Part shown: positions 42,765 to 51,324 of the stretch, piece by piece
Layout of the letters: each line of letters begins with the position of its first letter
Position numbering within the stretch: the first letter of the stretch is position 1
Assembly: GCF_001612985.1 (NCBI RefSeq)
Contig: NZ_BDBM01000031.1
Coordinates: 1 to 64,000 of the forward strand
From: Nocardia gamkensis NBRC 108242
Lineage (GTDB): Bacteria > Actinomycetota > Actinomycetes > Mycobacteriales > Mycobacteriaceae
Reading direction: 5' to 3'
DNA: 64,000 nt
The notes under the pieces: model-generated
The model's input: the letters and a program-made list of their open reading frames with translations, nothing else
Database searches by the model: none
Told to the model about the DNA's origin: nothing
Translations under genes and position numbers: made by a program

Positions 42765-42819
42765 CGACCGGCTAGTTATTTGTGCTAGGAGGTGACGTTA
42801 AGCTCCACCTAGCCGGTCG
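42765..42819. promoter_or_regulatory. Perfect 11-bp inverted repeat between methyltransferase and TetR genes
   Basis: Arms CGACCGGCTAG (42765-42775) and CTAGCCGGTCG (42809-42819) are exact reverse complements, 33 bases apart. Arm starts are 44 bases apart, about four helical turns, so a repressor could bind both on one DNA face. The two divergent promoters must overlap it. A GCTAGGAGG at 42784-42792 adds a partial half-site in between. Confidence 0.7.
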
Positions 42820-42841
42820 TCAAGCAAAATCGAGGAATCCC

Positions 42842-43405
42842 ATGGATAGGCGTCGCAGCGACACCCGGGAACGAATTCGTTCCGTCGCCATGGAACTGTT
42901 CTCCGAACGCGGTTATGAGAAGACGTCGCTGCGGGAGATCGCCGAACGCCTCGGCATCACCAAAGCCGCGCTCTACTACCACTTCCGCACCAAGGAAGAC
43001 ATCGTCGCAAGCCTTTCGGAGGATCTGCGCCGCGGCATCGACGACATCGTCGAGTGGGCCGAATCCGCACCGCCGGGCCCCGAACGCGCCCGGCAGATCG
43101 TCAGCCGCTACGGCGCACTGCTCCACGGGCTCGGCAAGGATATGATCCGCTTCTGGGCCGAAAACCAGCCCGCCTTCCGGGACCTCGGCTTCGGGACCAG
43201 CCTGCGCTACCAGTTCCGAGTTCTCGCCGGTCTGATGACCCAGCCCGACTCCTCGCCGCTGGCGGAATTCCACGCCCGCCAAGCCCTGCTGGCCATCAGT
43301 TGGAGCCTGTCCATGATGGGCGACCTCGACATCAGCGACGAGGACAGCTATCAAGCCGCCACCGGTATCGCCTCGAGCATCGTCGACCGTATGGGGCAGC
43401 CGTGA
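42842..43405 (+). CDS. TetR-family transcriptional regulator
   Basis: A 187-aa regulator with a clear N-terminal helix-turn-helix (IRSVAMELFSERGYEKTSLREIAERLGITKAALYYHF, about 10-50) and a short ligand-binding domain. ATG 42842 is preferred over the in-frame ATG 42782, which lies inside the operator. It is divergent from the methyltransferase at 41891-42733, and this organisation plus the perfect inverted repeat points to local repression. Confidence 0.9.
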   Translation: MDRRRSDTRERIRSVAMELFSERGYEKTSLREIAERLGITKAALYYHFRTKEDIVASLSEDLRRGIDDIVEWAESAPPGPERARQIVSRYGALLHGLGKDMIRFWAENQPAFRDLGFGTSLRYQFRVLAGLMTQPDSSPLAEFHARQALLAISWSLSMMGDLDISDEDSYQAATGIASSIVDRMGQP

Positions 43406-43518
43406 TCGGGCGCTGCCGACGGCCGCCGGCTATCAGCGCGGCACGGCCGCATACGGTGCGGCCCGTGTCACCGCCCGACGAGCCACCATTCGCGCGAAGC
43501 ACACCGCTCGATTCGTCT

Positions 43519-44286
43519 TCACCAGGGCACCGGGCCGTCCTCGCTGAACATGCCAGCGGTCGGTCCGTCGGCGCCGAGAGTGGCCAGGCGCACCAGGACC
43601 GCGGCGCCCTGCGCGACCGTGAGGAACCCGGTGTGATTGTTGCTGTCGGTGTCGACGTAGCCGGGGCAGGCGGCATTAACGAGGAATCCGTCCTTGCGCA
43701 GTTCGTTGGCGTAGTTGACGGTCAGCGCGGCCAGCGCGGACTTGGAAGGGTTGTAGGCGGCCGACGGCAGCAAACCCGCGAAGGGGCCGTTCGGGTCGCT
43801 GATCAGAGTGAGTGAAGCGGCGTGGCTGCTGACGTTCACGATGCGCGGCGCCGGCGAGCGCCGCAGCAGTGGCAGCATCGCATTGGTCACCGCGATCACG
43901 CCGAAAACGTTGGTCTCGAACACCGCCCGGACCATCTGCAGGTCGACGGTACTGGGCACCTGATCGTGCGCGTCCTGCGGCGAAACCTGCCCGGAGCCGG
44001 TGATTCCGGCGTTGTTGATCAGCACGTCGAGTTGTCCGAAACGCTCCTCGATCCGCTTCGCCGCCTCCTCGATGGTGACCGGGTCGGTGACATCCAGGAC
44101 GATGGCGTGGGCGTCGCCGCCTGCCGAGCGCAGTGCCGCCGCGGCTTCCTCTCCCCGCAGCGGATCCCTGGCTCCGAGCAGGACCGTCGTACCCAGCGCC
44201 GCGAGTTGTTCGGCGGCCCCCCGGCCGATCCCTTTGTTCGCCCCGGTGATCAGCGCGACTTTCCTGTGTGTGGTGTGCCCGCTCAT
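43519..44286 (-). CDS. Classical short-chain dehydrogenase/reductase
   Basis: A 255-aa SDR. The cofactor motif TGANKGIG is at residues 14-21, followed by LDVTD, NNAG at about 89-92, a catalytic Ser in IVNVSSHAAS and the YNPSK motif (Tyr and Lys of YxxxK). The Arg following the second strand (LLGARDP) suggests NADPH. It is related to actinobacterial carbonyl reductase-like SDRs. A perfect inverted repeat lies 15 bases upstream of the ATG, indicating regulation by a TetR-type repressor. Confidence 0.9.
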   Translation of the reverse strand: MSGHTTHRKVALITGANKGIGRGAAEQLAALGTTVLLGARDPLRGEEAAAALRSAGGDAHAIVLDVTDPVTIEEAAKRIEERFGQLDVLINNAGITGSGQVSPQDAHDQVPSTVDLQMVRAVFETNVFGVIAVTNAMLPLLRRSPAPRIVNVSSHAASLTLISDPNGPFAGLLPSAAYNPSKSALAALTVNYANELRKDGFLVNAACPGYVDTDSNNHTGFLTVAQGAAVLVRLATLGADGPTAGMFSEDGPVPW

Positions 44287-44300
44287 GGTCGGCTCCTAGC

Positions 44301-44324
44301 TGTTCGTCGTGTATCGGACGAACA
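44301..44324. promoter_or_regulatory. Perfect 8-bp inverted repeat upstream of SDR gene
   Basis: TGTTCGTC-GTGTATCG-GACGAACA, 24 bases, positioned 15 bases before the SDR start. Symmetry and size are typical of TetR operators. The TetR gene at 44394-45134 ends only 70 bases away, but its own upstream region carries a different repeat, so the cognate regulator is not certain. Confidence 0.65.
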
Positions 44325-44393
44325 CAAGACGCCTCCGGCCCGATCGCCATAACAGGGCAGGCGTGTGTCGTACATCACCGGTGGTGCAACGAA

Positions 44394-45134
44394 TCAGGCG
44401 GAGCCTGCCGCGCCCGCCACGGCGTCGTGCAGCGGCACGAGGCCCGCGACGAGCAGTTGCAGGCCGAAGCGGAATTCGCTTTCCAGAGTTTGCCTCGGCA
44501 GGCAATCGGAGACGGCGATCGTGGCGGGGAACCGCGCTGGATCGAGCTGGCGATAAAGCGTGGTGATTGCCGCGGGGTTGATGTTGGCTTCGGTGTCGTG
44601 GCCTTGGAGCTGTGCGGCGAAGCCGGCGACATAGCGGGCAAGGGTGGCGTAGACGAGTGCCGCGGACTCCGGGGGAAACCCGTTGGCGAGCAGTGTGGCC
44701 AGGACTCGCTCGCGCAACACGAGCGAATTGGGTCCGATCGGCACCTGCTCGATGAGCAGGGGCGCGATCCCACGATGACGGTGCAGGACCGTGAAGATGG
44801 CCTCCGCGGCGGTGACGCACGCGCGCTGCCAGTCGCCGGCGGGTGTGTCGTCGATTTCGATCTCGCCGAGGACCGAGTCGACCACGTGGGCGATGAGTTC
44901 GGCACGATTGGCGACCGCTCGGTAGAGCACGGCGGTGCCCGTTTCGAGACGTTGCGCGAGCGTTCGCATCGACAGCGCGTCGGCGCCTTCCTCGTCGATG
45001 ATGCGCAGCGCGGTCGTCACGATCCGCTCGAACGGGACCCGCGGACGGCCGGGGGAGCGGCGAGCCGGGGTCTCGACGGCGTCTGAATCGGCAGTGGTCA
45101 CACTCGCATTGTTGCGCATCGAAAAGTTGGACAT
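44394..45134 (-). CDS. TetR-family regulator (TetR_C_1-like)
   Basis: A 246-aa regulator of the TetR/ActR type: RSPGRPRVPFERIVTTALRIIDEEGADALSMRTLAQRLETGTAVLYRAVANR forms the HTH at about 28-80, with an ALYRHV-like end characteristic of this subgroup. The C-terminal domain covers 85-240. It is divergent from the hydrolase-monooxygenase operon at 45212, with a perfect 12-bp inverted repeat in the 77-base spacer; it most likely represses that operon. Confidence 0.88.
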   Translation of the reverse strand: MSNFSMRNNASVTTADSDAVETPARRSPGRPRVPFERIVTTALRIIDEEGADALSMRTLAQRLETGTAVLYRAVANRAELIAHVVDSVLGEIEIDDTPAGDWQRACVTAAEAIFTVLHRHRGIAPLLIEQVPIGPNSLVLRERVLATLLANGFPPESAALVYATLARYVAGFAAQLQGHDTEANINPAAITTLYRQLDPARFPATIAVSDCLPRQTLESEFRFGLQLLVAGLVPLHDAVAGAAGSA

Positions 45135-45158
45135 ATGACCATCATGTATCGGTCACGA

Positions 45159-45200
45159 TGTTGCCGATATCGCTTGACCTGTGCGCATATATCGGCAACA
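45159..45200. promoter_or_regulatory. Perfect 12-bp inverted repeat between TetR and hydrolase genes
   Basis: Arms TGTTGCCGATAT (45159-45170) and ATATCGGCAACA (45189-45200) with an 18-base spacer. They occupy most of the divergent promoter, 12 bases upstream of the hydrolase ATG and 24 upstream of the TetR ATG. TTGACC at 45174-45179 could be a -35 element buried in the operator. Confidence 0.75.
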
Positions 45201-45211
45201 CTGTCACCATT

Positions 45212-46063
45212 ATGAGTAGACGAGCAGCCGCCGATGACTACATCGACTCTGATTCGCGCTTCGCGATCGTCGAGGGCCGTAACCTCCACTACAAGCGGGC
45301 CGGGACGGGGCCGTCCGTGTGCCTTCTGCATGGCAGTGGCTCCTCGCTGCACTGCTTCGACCAGGTGGCCGCCGCGCTGTCGTCGTCGTTCGATGTGATT
45401 CGCCCGGACCTGCCCGGCTTCGGGCTCACGGGTCCGCGCGCCGACCGGGACTACCGGATACAAACCTTCGCCGAGACGGTCGCCGCCTTCTTGGACGCCA
45501 TCGCAGTCTCCAAGGCTTCGCTGGTCGGCAATTCCCTCGGCGGCAATATCGCCTGGAACTTCGCGCTGGATTACCCGCAGCGGGTGGACCGGCTGGTGTT
45601 GATCAATGCCACCGGTTACCCGGGCAAGTCGTTGCCGTTGGCGCTGTGGCTGGCGCGTAACCCCGCCTGTCGCGTGTTGATGCGCAAATTGTCGTCTCGA
45701 TCGGCCACCGAACGCAATCTGCGATCGGCGGTGGGGTCGCGCAAGTCGGTGGTGGATGACGCGATGGTCGACCGGGTGCACGCGATGCTGACCCGGCCCG
45801 GCAACCAAGAGGCGTTCATCGACTTCGCCAACACCGAACAGATCGACCGCACCGCCGAGATTCCGGCCATCGAAGCGTCCACGCTGGTGCTGCGCAGCGC
45901 ATCCGTCGACGGACAGTATTTCAGTCGCGATATCGCAGGCAGCGTCGAACGGATTCACCCCAGCGGCGGCCACCTGCTGCCCGACGAAGATCCGGACTGG
46001 GTGACCAGCGCGTTATTGAACTTCTTGACTGCCGAGGCGGACTCGTCGACGGAGGGACAGTGA
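45212..46063 (+). CDS. Alpha/beta hydrolase
   Basis: A 283-aa hydrolase: HGSGSSLHCFDQV oxyanion region at about 41-53, DLPGFGLTGP, nucleophile elbow LVGNSLGGN (Ser near 112) and C-terminal GGHLLPDEDP carrying the His. It resembles meta-cleavage product or epoxide-type hydrolases of aromatic and ketone catabolism. ATG 45212 was chosen because the longer frame overlaps the operator. First gene of a three-gene run with overlapping stops, ending in an FAD monooxygenase. Confidence 0.85.
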   Translation: MSRRAAADDYIDSDSRFAIVEGRNLHYKRAGTGPSVCLLHGSGSSLHCFDQVAAALSSSFDVIRPDLPGFGLTGPRADRDYRIQTFAETVAAFLDAIAVSKASLVGNSLGGNIAWNFALDYPQRVDRLVLINATGYPGKSLPLALWLARNPACRVLMRKLSSRSATERNLRSAVGSRKSVVDDAMVDRVHAMLTRPGNQEAFIDFANTEQIDRTAEIPAIEASTLVLRSASVDGQYFSRDIAGSVERIHPSGGHLLPDEDPDWVTSALLNFLTAEADSSTEGQ

Positions 46064-46554
46064 TGAAGTACTTCGTGGTGCCCGGCGAGTCCCGCCACTT
46101 GGACCAGGCCACACGTGCCGAGTTACGTGGTGACTTCATCGAATGCGGTGATGGGATCACGCATTACGAGATGGCCGGGCCCGAGGGCGGCGAGGTCGTC
46201 GTATTCGCGGGCAGTCTGACCACCCCGCTGTTCTACTGGGATCAACTCGTCGGCGAGCTGCATTCGCGCGGATTCCGTACCGTTACCTTCAGTGCCTACG
46301 GACGTGGCTATTCCGATCGTGTGGCGGCTGCCTACGATGAGGCCCTGTTCGTGCGGCAAATCGCTGAGCTGACCCAGCGGCTGGATCTGGCCGAGCCTTT
46401 CCACCTCGTCGGAGCTTCGATGGGTGCATTGGTGGCTATGGCTTTCCACATTGTTTCGCCTTGCGGGCACATGGTGCCCTACGAGGAGCCCGCCCGGACG
46501 AGTCTGCTGTTCACCGCGTTTGTCGATACTGCCAGAAAAGAGTCGTCACGATGA
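46063..46554 (+). pseudogene. Internally deleted alpha/beta hydrolase
   Basis: A 163-aa frame that starts as a normal alpha/beta hydrolase (VVVFAGSLTTPLFYWDQLVGELHSRGFRTVTFSAYGRGYSD; elbow HLVGASMGALVAM) and ends as one (CGHMVPYEEPART, with the C-terminal His). The whole lid region and the acid of the triad, some 100-120 residues, are missing between MAF and HIVSPCGH near 46447. The reading frame is preserved, so a stable product is conceivable, but catalysis is unlikely. It overlaps the stop of the preceding gene and its own stop overlaps the monooxygenase ATG. Confidence 0.75.
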
Positions 46555-48107
46555 AGACCGAACCGACCGACGTTCTCGTCGTCGGCGCCGGGCCGACCGG
46601 CACTGCCCTGGCGATCGATCTGACCCGCCGCGGCCTGGCGGTACGGATAATCGACAAAGCCGCGATGTCCTTCGACGGTTCACGCGCCAAGGGAATCCAG
46701 CCGCGCAGCCTGGAAGTGCTCGAGGATCTCGGCGTCCTCGACGATATCCGCGCAGGCGGCGCCGAGTACCCCCTGCTGGGCATCCATGCGGGTCCGGTGA
46801 CGATTCCGTGGCACATGGTCTCCCGCAGCGAGCTGACATCCGATGTGCCGCATCCGAATACGTGGTTGATTCCGCAATTCCGCACGGATGCCGCGCTGCG
46901 CGCCGGATTGCAGCGGCTGGGCGTGACGGTCGAATCGAAACGTGAACTCGTCGGATTCGAGCAACATCGGGATGCGGTCGTTGCGACGGTCGCCGGCGGC
47001 GACGGTGCCGAAGAGATCGGCGCTCGCTACCTTGTCGGCGCCGACGGTGGGGCGAGCACGGTCCGAAAAACGGCGGGCATCGGTTTCGAGGGCGCGACGG
47101 ACGAAGCCGATCGGATGATCATCGTCGACGCCGTGGTGGACGGTCTTTCCCGGAACCGCTGGCATGTGTGGCCGCGTCCGGACGGCCGGTTCGTCGGCGC
47201 GTGCCCGCTGCCGCACTCCGATGTCTTCCAGGTGATGATCCGTCTGCAACCCGGTGAGGAGCCCGCCCTCGACGAGGACAGCCTGAACGCGCGCATCCGC
47301 AAGCACACCGGCGACAAGCGCATCCGCTTGTCGCGCATCGGTTGGACATCGGTATTCCGCCCCAATATTCGCCTGGCGGACCGGTACCGGGCGGGACGGG
47401 TATTCATCGCCGGTGACGCCGCTCATGTCCATCCCCCCGCGGGTGCGCAAGGACTCAATACCGGTTTGCAGGATGCCTACAACCTGGGCTGGAAACTCGG
47501 CCAGGTGCTCGCCGGCGCACCGGACAGTCTGCTCGACACCTACGAGGCCGAGCGGCAGCCGATCGCGGCCGGAGTCTTGGGCTTGTCGACCAAGAAATAC
47601 GAGGGCCTGGCCAAACTCGAGCCGTCTTCGATCAAACGCGGCGACGACGAACGCCAGCTCGGCCTGCGTTACCGCGGCGGCCCACTGGTCACGGCCGATG
47701 CCGAACAAACCGGAACGCTGCGGGTGGGCGACCGGGCGCCGGACGCGAAACTGCTGAACGCGGCCGGAGGAGCGCAGCGCCTGTTCGACCTCTTCTCCGG
47801 ACCGCATTTCACCGCGATCGGCTACCGCCGCGCGGCCGTGAAGGAACTGGCCGCGTTGACGTGGCCGTCGTCGGGCGCGGGATTGAAGAAGGTCGCTATC
47901 AATGGCGGAGAGCAGGCGGACGCCGATGTCCTGCTCGCCGACATCACCGATTCCTTCGCCCGGATCTACGGTGTAGCCGATTCCGCACTCCTGTTGATCC
48001 GTCCCGACGGCTACATCGGCTCCATCGCCACCACCGACATGGCGCGGGTAACCATGGCGCACGCCGGCGCGATGATCCCAGCCGTCTCCGATTCGCAGCG
48101 CTGCTGA
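46551..48107 (+). CDS. FAD-dependent aromatic monooxygenase (class A, PheA/TfdB-like)
   Basis: A 518-aa flavoprotein hydroxylase. The Rossmann motif GAGPTG is at residues 12-17, the DG motif in YLVGADGGASTVR near 160, and the GD motif GDAAHVHPPAGAQGLNTGLQDAYNLGWKL near 288-316. A C-terminal thioredoxin-like domain lies at about 400-510. Such enzymes use NAD(P)H and O2 to hydroxylate phenols or polyketide aromatics. ATG 46551 overlaps the preceding stop (ATGA). With the hydrolase upstream it suggests breakdown or tailoring of an aromatic compound, sensed by the TetR regulator. Confidence 0.9.
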   Translation: MKTEPTDVLVVGAGPTGTALAIDLTRRGLAVRIIDKAAMSFDGSRAKGIQPRSLEVLEDLGVLDDIRAGGAEYPLLGIHAGPVTIPWHMVSRSELTSDVPHPNTWLIPQFRTDAALRAGLQRLGVTVESKRELVGFEQHRDAVVATVAGGDGAEEIGARYLVGADGGASTVRKTAGIGFEGATDEADRMIIVDAVVDGLSRNRWHVWPRPDGRFVGACPLPHSDVFQVMIRLQPGEEPALDEDSLNARIRKHTGDKRIRLSRIGWTSVFRPNIRLADRYRAGRVFIAGDAAHVHPPAGAQGLNTGLQDAYNLGWKLGQVLAGAPDSLLDTYEAERQPIAAGVLGLSTKKYEGLAKLEPSSIKRGDDERQLGLRYRGGPLVTADAEQTGTLRVGDRAPDAKLLNAAGGAQRLFDLFSGPHFTAIGYRRAAVKELAALTWPSSGAGLKKVAINGGEQADADVLLADITDSFARIYGVADSALLLIRPDGYIGSIATTDMARVTMAHAGAMIPAVSDSQRC

Positions 48108-48135
48108 GGGCGTTCACGAGTGTGGAAATGCGCTG

Positions 48136-48348
48136 ATGTGGCATCTGATGGTCGATTTCGGTACCGGTTCACCATTGCATTTCGTTGCCTCCTACGAGGC
48201 GGCTGTGACGTTCGCGCGGGAGGCCATCGAAGGGGGCTGGGCTCGGGCCGTCGCTGTAGATGATCGAGTGGAGCAGAGCTATCCGGCTATGCCTTGCCAA
48301 TGCCTGTTCTCACCGCCGAACGGGCAGGATCCGGCGCCCATGTTCTGA
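48136..48348 (+). CDS. Small hypothetical protein (70 aa)
   Basis: A 70-aa frame starting at ATG 48136, 28 bases after the monooxygenase stop. Residues form a strand-helix pattern (MWHLMVDFGTGSPLHFVASYEAAVTFAREAIEGGWARAV), followed by a Cys/Pro-rich end (MPCQCLFSPPNG). No family is recognised. Composition suggests a real protein, though the ribosome-binding site is weak. Confidence 0.45.
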   Translation: MWHLMVDFGTGSPLHFVASYEAAVTFAREAIEGGWARAVAVDDRVEQSYPAMPCQCLFSPPNGQDPAPMF

Positions 48349-48697
48349 AACGCCGGACGGTCCAGCCGGAGTGCGGCGACGAAGTAGCCCGTCGCCGTGG
48401 AGTACTCCGAGTGGGGCTCGACGCGGTTTCACGAAGCTGGTCGTATGGTCCGGAGTACACTGAATTCGCTACAAATTGTCGGCGGATTTCTGAAACGATC
48501 CGCGCGCTCGCACCGGTGGCGGGCAGTGCCCGGCCGCGTTATTGCCGACTGGAACATGACCGGGATATTCGCCCGCCGACGATAGCGCCGACTCTCGACT
48601 GTCGGCCTGGCTGAATCAACCAGTGTGGCGCCACCCGCTCGGGCGGGGGTTGGAATGTAATCACCGTTTGCCAGTCGGGTGGTCATGGGACGGCACG
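48349..48697. other. Intergenic region, 349 bases
   Basis: Between the small frame and the first Ser/Thr kinase. It contains a 7-bp stem CGGCGAC/GTCGCCG (48374-48380, 48391-48397) and the 10-bp palindrome GGAGTACTCC (48399-48408). Either may be a transcript end or an operator, but neither is strong. It must also hold the kinase promoter. Confidence 0.4.
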
Positions 48698-50482
48698 ATG
48701 GATGACACGTTACTAGGTAACGGGGACGCCGCTCGGGGGCCTGCGGAGCCGTTCGGACGCTATCGGCTTCTGTCGCTGCTGGGGCAGGGCGGCATGGGCC
48801 AGGTGTGGCGGGCGCACGATTCGCTGACCAACCGGGTGGTGGCGCTCAAGGTGTTGCCCGAGCGCTTCGCGGATGACGAGCAACTGCGAGAGCGGTTCCG
48901 TCGAGAGTGCCGGGCGGTGGCACAGTTGACCGAGCCGCATGTGATCCCCATCCACGACTTCGGCGATATCGACGGTCGGCTCTATTTGAATATGCGCTTG
49001 ATCGAGGGCACCGACCTGCGCACGGTGATCACCCGCGAAGGGGCCCTGTCGCCGAAGCGGGCAGCGGCGATCACCGCACAGGTGGCCGGCGCGCTACAGG
49101 CGGCCCACGACGCCGGCCTTGTCCACCGCGATGTCAAACCCTCCAACATCCTGCTGGGGGACGACGAGTTCGCCTCCCTGATCGACTTCGGAATCGCCCA
49201 CGCCGCCGACGACCGTACGTTGACCACTATCGGCGAGACCATCGGCACCGTCGCCTACATGGCGCCGGAGGAGATCAGCACGGAGGTCAAGGCCGATGCC
49301 CGAGTGGACGTGTACGCGTTGACCTGCGTGCTGTATGAGTGCCTGACCGGCAGGCCGCCGTTTGCGAGCGCATCGGGACCGCAGGGTGTGATCGCCCATC
49401 ACCTGCACAGCCCGCCGCCGCGTCCCAGCGCCGATACGCCCGATGTACCGGCTGCGTTCGATGCGGTCATCGCCAGGGGAATGGCCAAAAACCCCGACGA
49501 TCGTTACCAGACCGCGCGCGAGCTGGCCGCGGCGGCCCGTGCCGCGGTGGACGATTCCGTGGCCGACACCACCGGGGGCGTGGCGGCGCGCCATGGGTGG
49601 CGAATCGGATTGTCGCCCAAGACCGCTGCGCTGCTCGCCGCCACGGTCGCGGTTACGGTGGTGGCCGTCGTAGCTGTCGTCGCCGGTGTCCAACGGGGCT
49701 CGGGCGGCGGTGGCGACTCGCCCAACTCGGCTCAGACTCCGCTGCCGTTCAGCGGCGTCAGCCTGCCCACCGATGTGGCGGTCGACACGGCCGGCAACAT
49801 ATATGTCACCGACATGGGCAACGATCGGGTGTTGAAGTTGGCGGCGGGCGCTTCGGCGCCGGCGCCGCTGCCGTTCACCGGCCTGAATAATCCCCAGGGT
49901 GTGGCAGTCGACACGGCTGGCAACGTATACGTGACCGACACGAGTAACGATCGGGTGTTGAGGTTGGGGGCGGGCGCGTCCACGCCGGCGCCGCTGCCGT
50001 TCACCGGCCTGAAGAACCCCCAAGGTGTGGCCGTCGACGTGGCGGGAGACGTGTACGTCGCCGACTGGGGTAATGATCGGGTGTTGAGGTTGGGGGCGGG
50101 CGCGTCGGCGCCGACGACGCTACCGTTCACGGGGCTGCGAGATCCCCAGGGGGTGGCGGTCGACGCTGCGGGCAACGTCTATGTCACCGAATTGGGTACC
50201 GAGCGGGTGTTGAGGCTGGCGCCGGGCGCATCGGCGCCGACCATGTTGCCATTCATCGGGCTCAAAGATCCCCAGGGTGTGGCCGTGGATGGGGCGGGGG
50301 ACCTGTACGTCGTCGACTGGGGCAACAAATGGGTGGTGAGGTTGGGGGCGGGCGCGTCGACGCCGACGCCGCTGCCGTTCGCCGGCCTGAAGAATCCCCA
50401 GGGGGTGGCGGTCGACGCTGCGGGCAACGTCTACGTCACCGACCTGGGCCCCGATCCGGTGGTGAAATTCCCGGTCGGCTGA
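48698..50482 (+). CDS. Receptor Ser/Thr protein kinase with NHL beta-propeller (PknD-like)
   Basis: A 594-aa transmembrane kinase. The kinase domain is at about 14-275: Gly loop LGQGGMGQVW, catalytic Lys in VVALKVL, HRDVKPSNILL near 143, DFGIAH and an APEE motif. A transmembrane segment is at about 310-333. The extracellular part is six NHL-type units of exactly 42 residues (LPFTGLxxPQGVAVDxAGNVYVTD core) forming a propeller, the architecture of mycobacterial PknD. ATG 48698 follows an Arg-rich non-conserved stretch. Ligand unknown; probably a cell-envelope signal. Confidence 0.92.
   Translation: MDDTLLGNGDAARGPAEPFGRYRLLSLLGQGGMGQVWRAHDSLTNRVVALKVLPERFADDEQLRERFRRECRAVAQLTEPHVIPIHDFGDIDGRLYLNMRLIEGTDLRTVITREGALSPKRAAAITAQVAGALQAAHDAGLVHRDVKPSNILLGDDEFASLIDFGIAHAADDRTLTTIGETIGTVAYMAPEEISTEVKADARVDVYALTCVLYECLTGRPPFASASGPQGVIAHHLHSPPPRPSADTPDVPAAFDAVIARGMAKNPDDRYQTARELAAAARAAVDDSVADTTGGVAARHGWRIGLSPKTAALLAATVAVTVVAVVAVVAGVQRGSGGGGDSPNSAQTPLPFSGVSLPTDVAVDTAGNIYVTDMGNDRVLKLAAGASAPAPLPFTGLNNPQGVAVDTAGNVYVTDTSNDRVLRLGAGASTPAPLPFTGLKNPQGVAVDVAGDVYVADWGNDRVLRLGAGASAPTTLPFTGLRDPQGVAVDAAGNVYVTELGTERVLRLAPGASAPTMLPFIGLKDPQGVAVDGAGDLYVVDWGNKWVVRLGAGASTPTPLPFAGLKNPQGVAVDAAGNVYVTDLGPDPVVKFPVG
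49742..50480 (+). repeat. Six tandem 126-bp NHL repeats
   Basis: Units start at 49742, 49868, 49994, 50120, 50246 and 50372. The nucleotide similarity is very high in the segment GGTGTTGAGGTTGGGGGCGG shared by several units, suggesting recent duplication or gene conversion. Together they encode the extracellular propeller of the kinase. Confidence 0.9.
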
Positions 50483-50595
50483 TTCGGGGGATACGGAGAT
50501 CCTGTATGCGGGCGTCGCATGGATCGATTGCTCGACGAGTCATCCGCCTGCCCGGCCCACCGGCCGGACCCAGGCCGATCATGGCACGTCGAATG

Positions 50596-51270
50596 TCATG
50601 ACAGGTATCGGCATCCCGTGAAGAGGATGTCGGTGGCTCGGGAGCGACTGATGAGCCCGGTGGCCGAACGTTCGAGTTGTTGCAGCACTTGTTCGATGTC
50701 CACGCCGAGTAGTCGGCCCTCGCGTTTGACGATGCGCCCGTCGACGATCACGGTGTCGACGTTGCTGGTGTCCATGTGCTGGACGACGGCGCCCGCCGCG
50801 TGATCGACCGGTCCGGCGTCGAGTGTGCGGGTGTCGAGTGTGATGACGTCGGCACGCTTGCCCGGAGTGAGGGACCCGACCAGATGGTCGAGGTGCGCGC
50901 CTCCGGCTCCGCCGAGCGTTGCCATTCGGAGTGTGTCTCGCACCGTGATCGGCTGAACCTCGGGTGAGTTGCTCTGTATCGCCGCGTGGATGCGGCTGCG
51001 CTGCCAATGGAAGGCCGCACGCATCTGGGAGAAGAAGTCGACAGGCGCGATGCCCACTGTGTCCGTGCCGAAACTCGTCGAAATGCCGTGCTCCAGAGCA
51101 GTTTGCAAGGCCGGCTGGCCCATGGCGAGCGATTGCTCCGCGCTGGTGGAGACCGATACCCTGCCGCCGGTTCGTTCGATGGCTCGCCATGCGGGGTCCT
51201 CGATACCGAGGCAGTGGATGTAGGTGATCCAGGGACCGAGCAGCCCCTCCTTTTCGAACTGCTCGAGCAC
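50596..51270 (-). pseudogene. C-terminal half of an amidohydrolase (ATZ/TRZ-like)
   Basis: A 224-aa frame matching the second half of metal-dependent amidohydrolases: ITYIHCLG with the His ligand, VSVSTSAEQSLAMG, HGISTSFGTDTVG with the metal Asp, MATLGGAGGAHLDHLVGSLTPGKRADVITLD and VIVDGRIVKREGRLLG. The N-terminal half, with the HxH motif, is absent. Directly upstream lies a fragment of an unrelated alcohol dehydrogenase. It is therefore a remnant, although the domain could still be translated. Confidence 0.8.
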
Positions 51271-51324
51271 ATGCCCCCAGCGCCCTGGCGACCGACCGCG
51301 TGCCCTCGCCGCGGACTGTATGGA

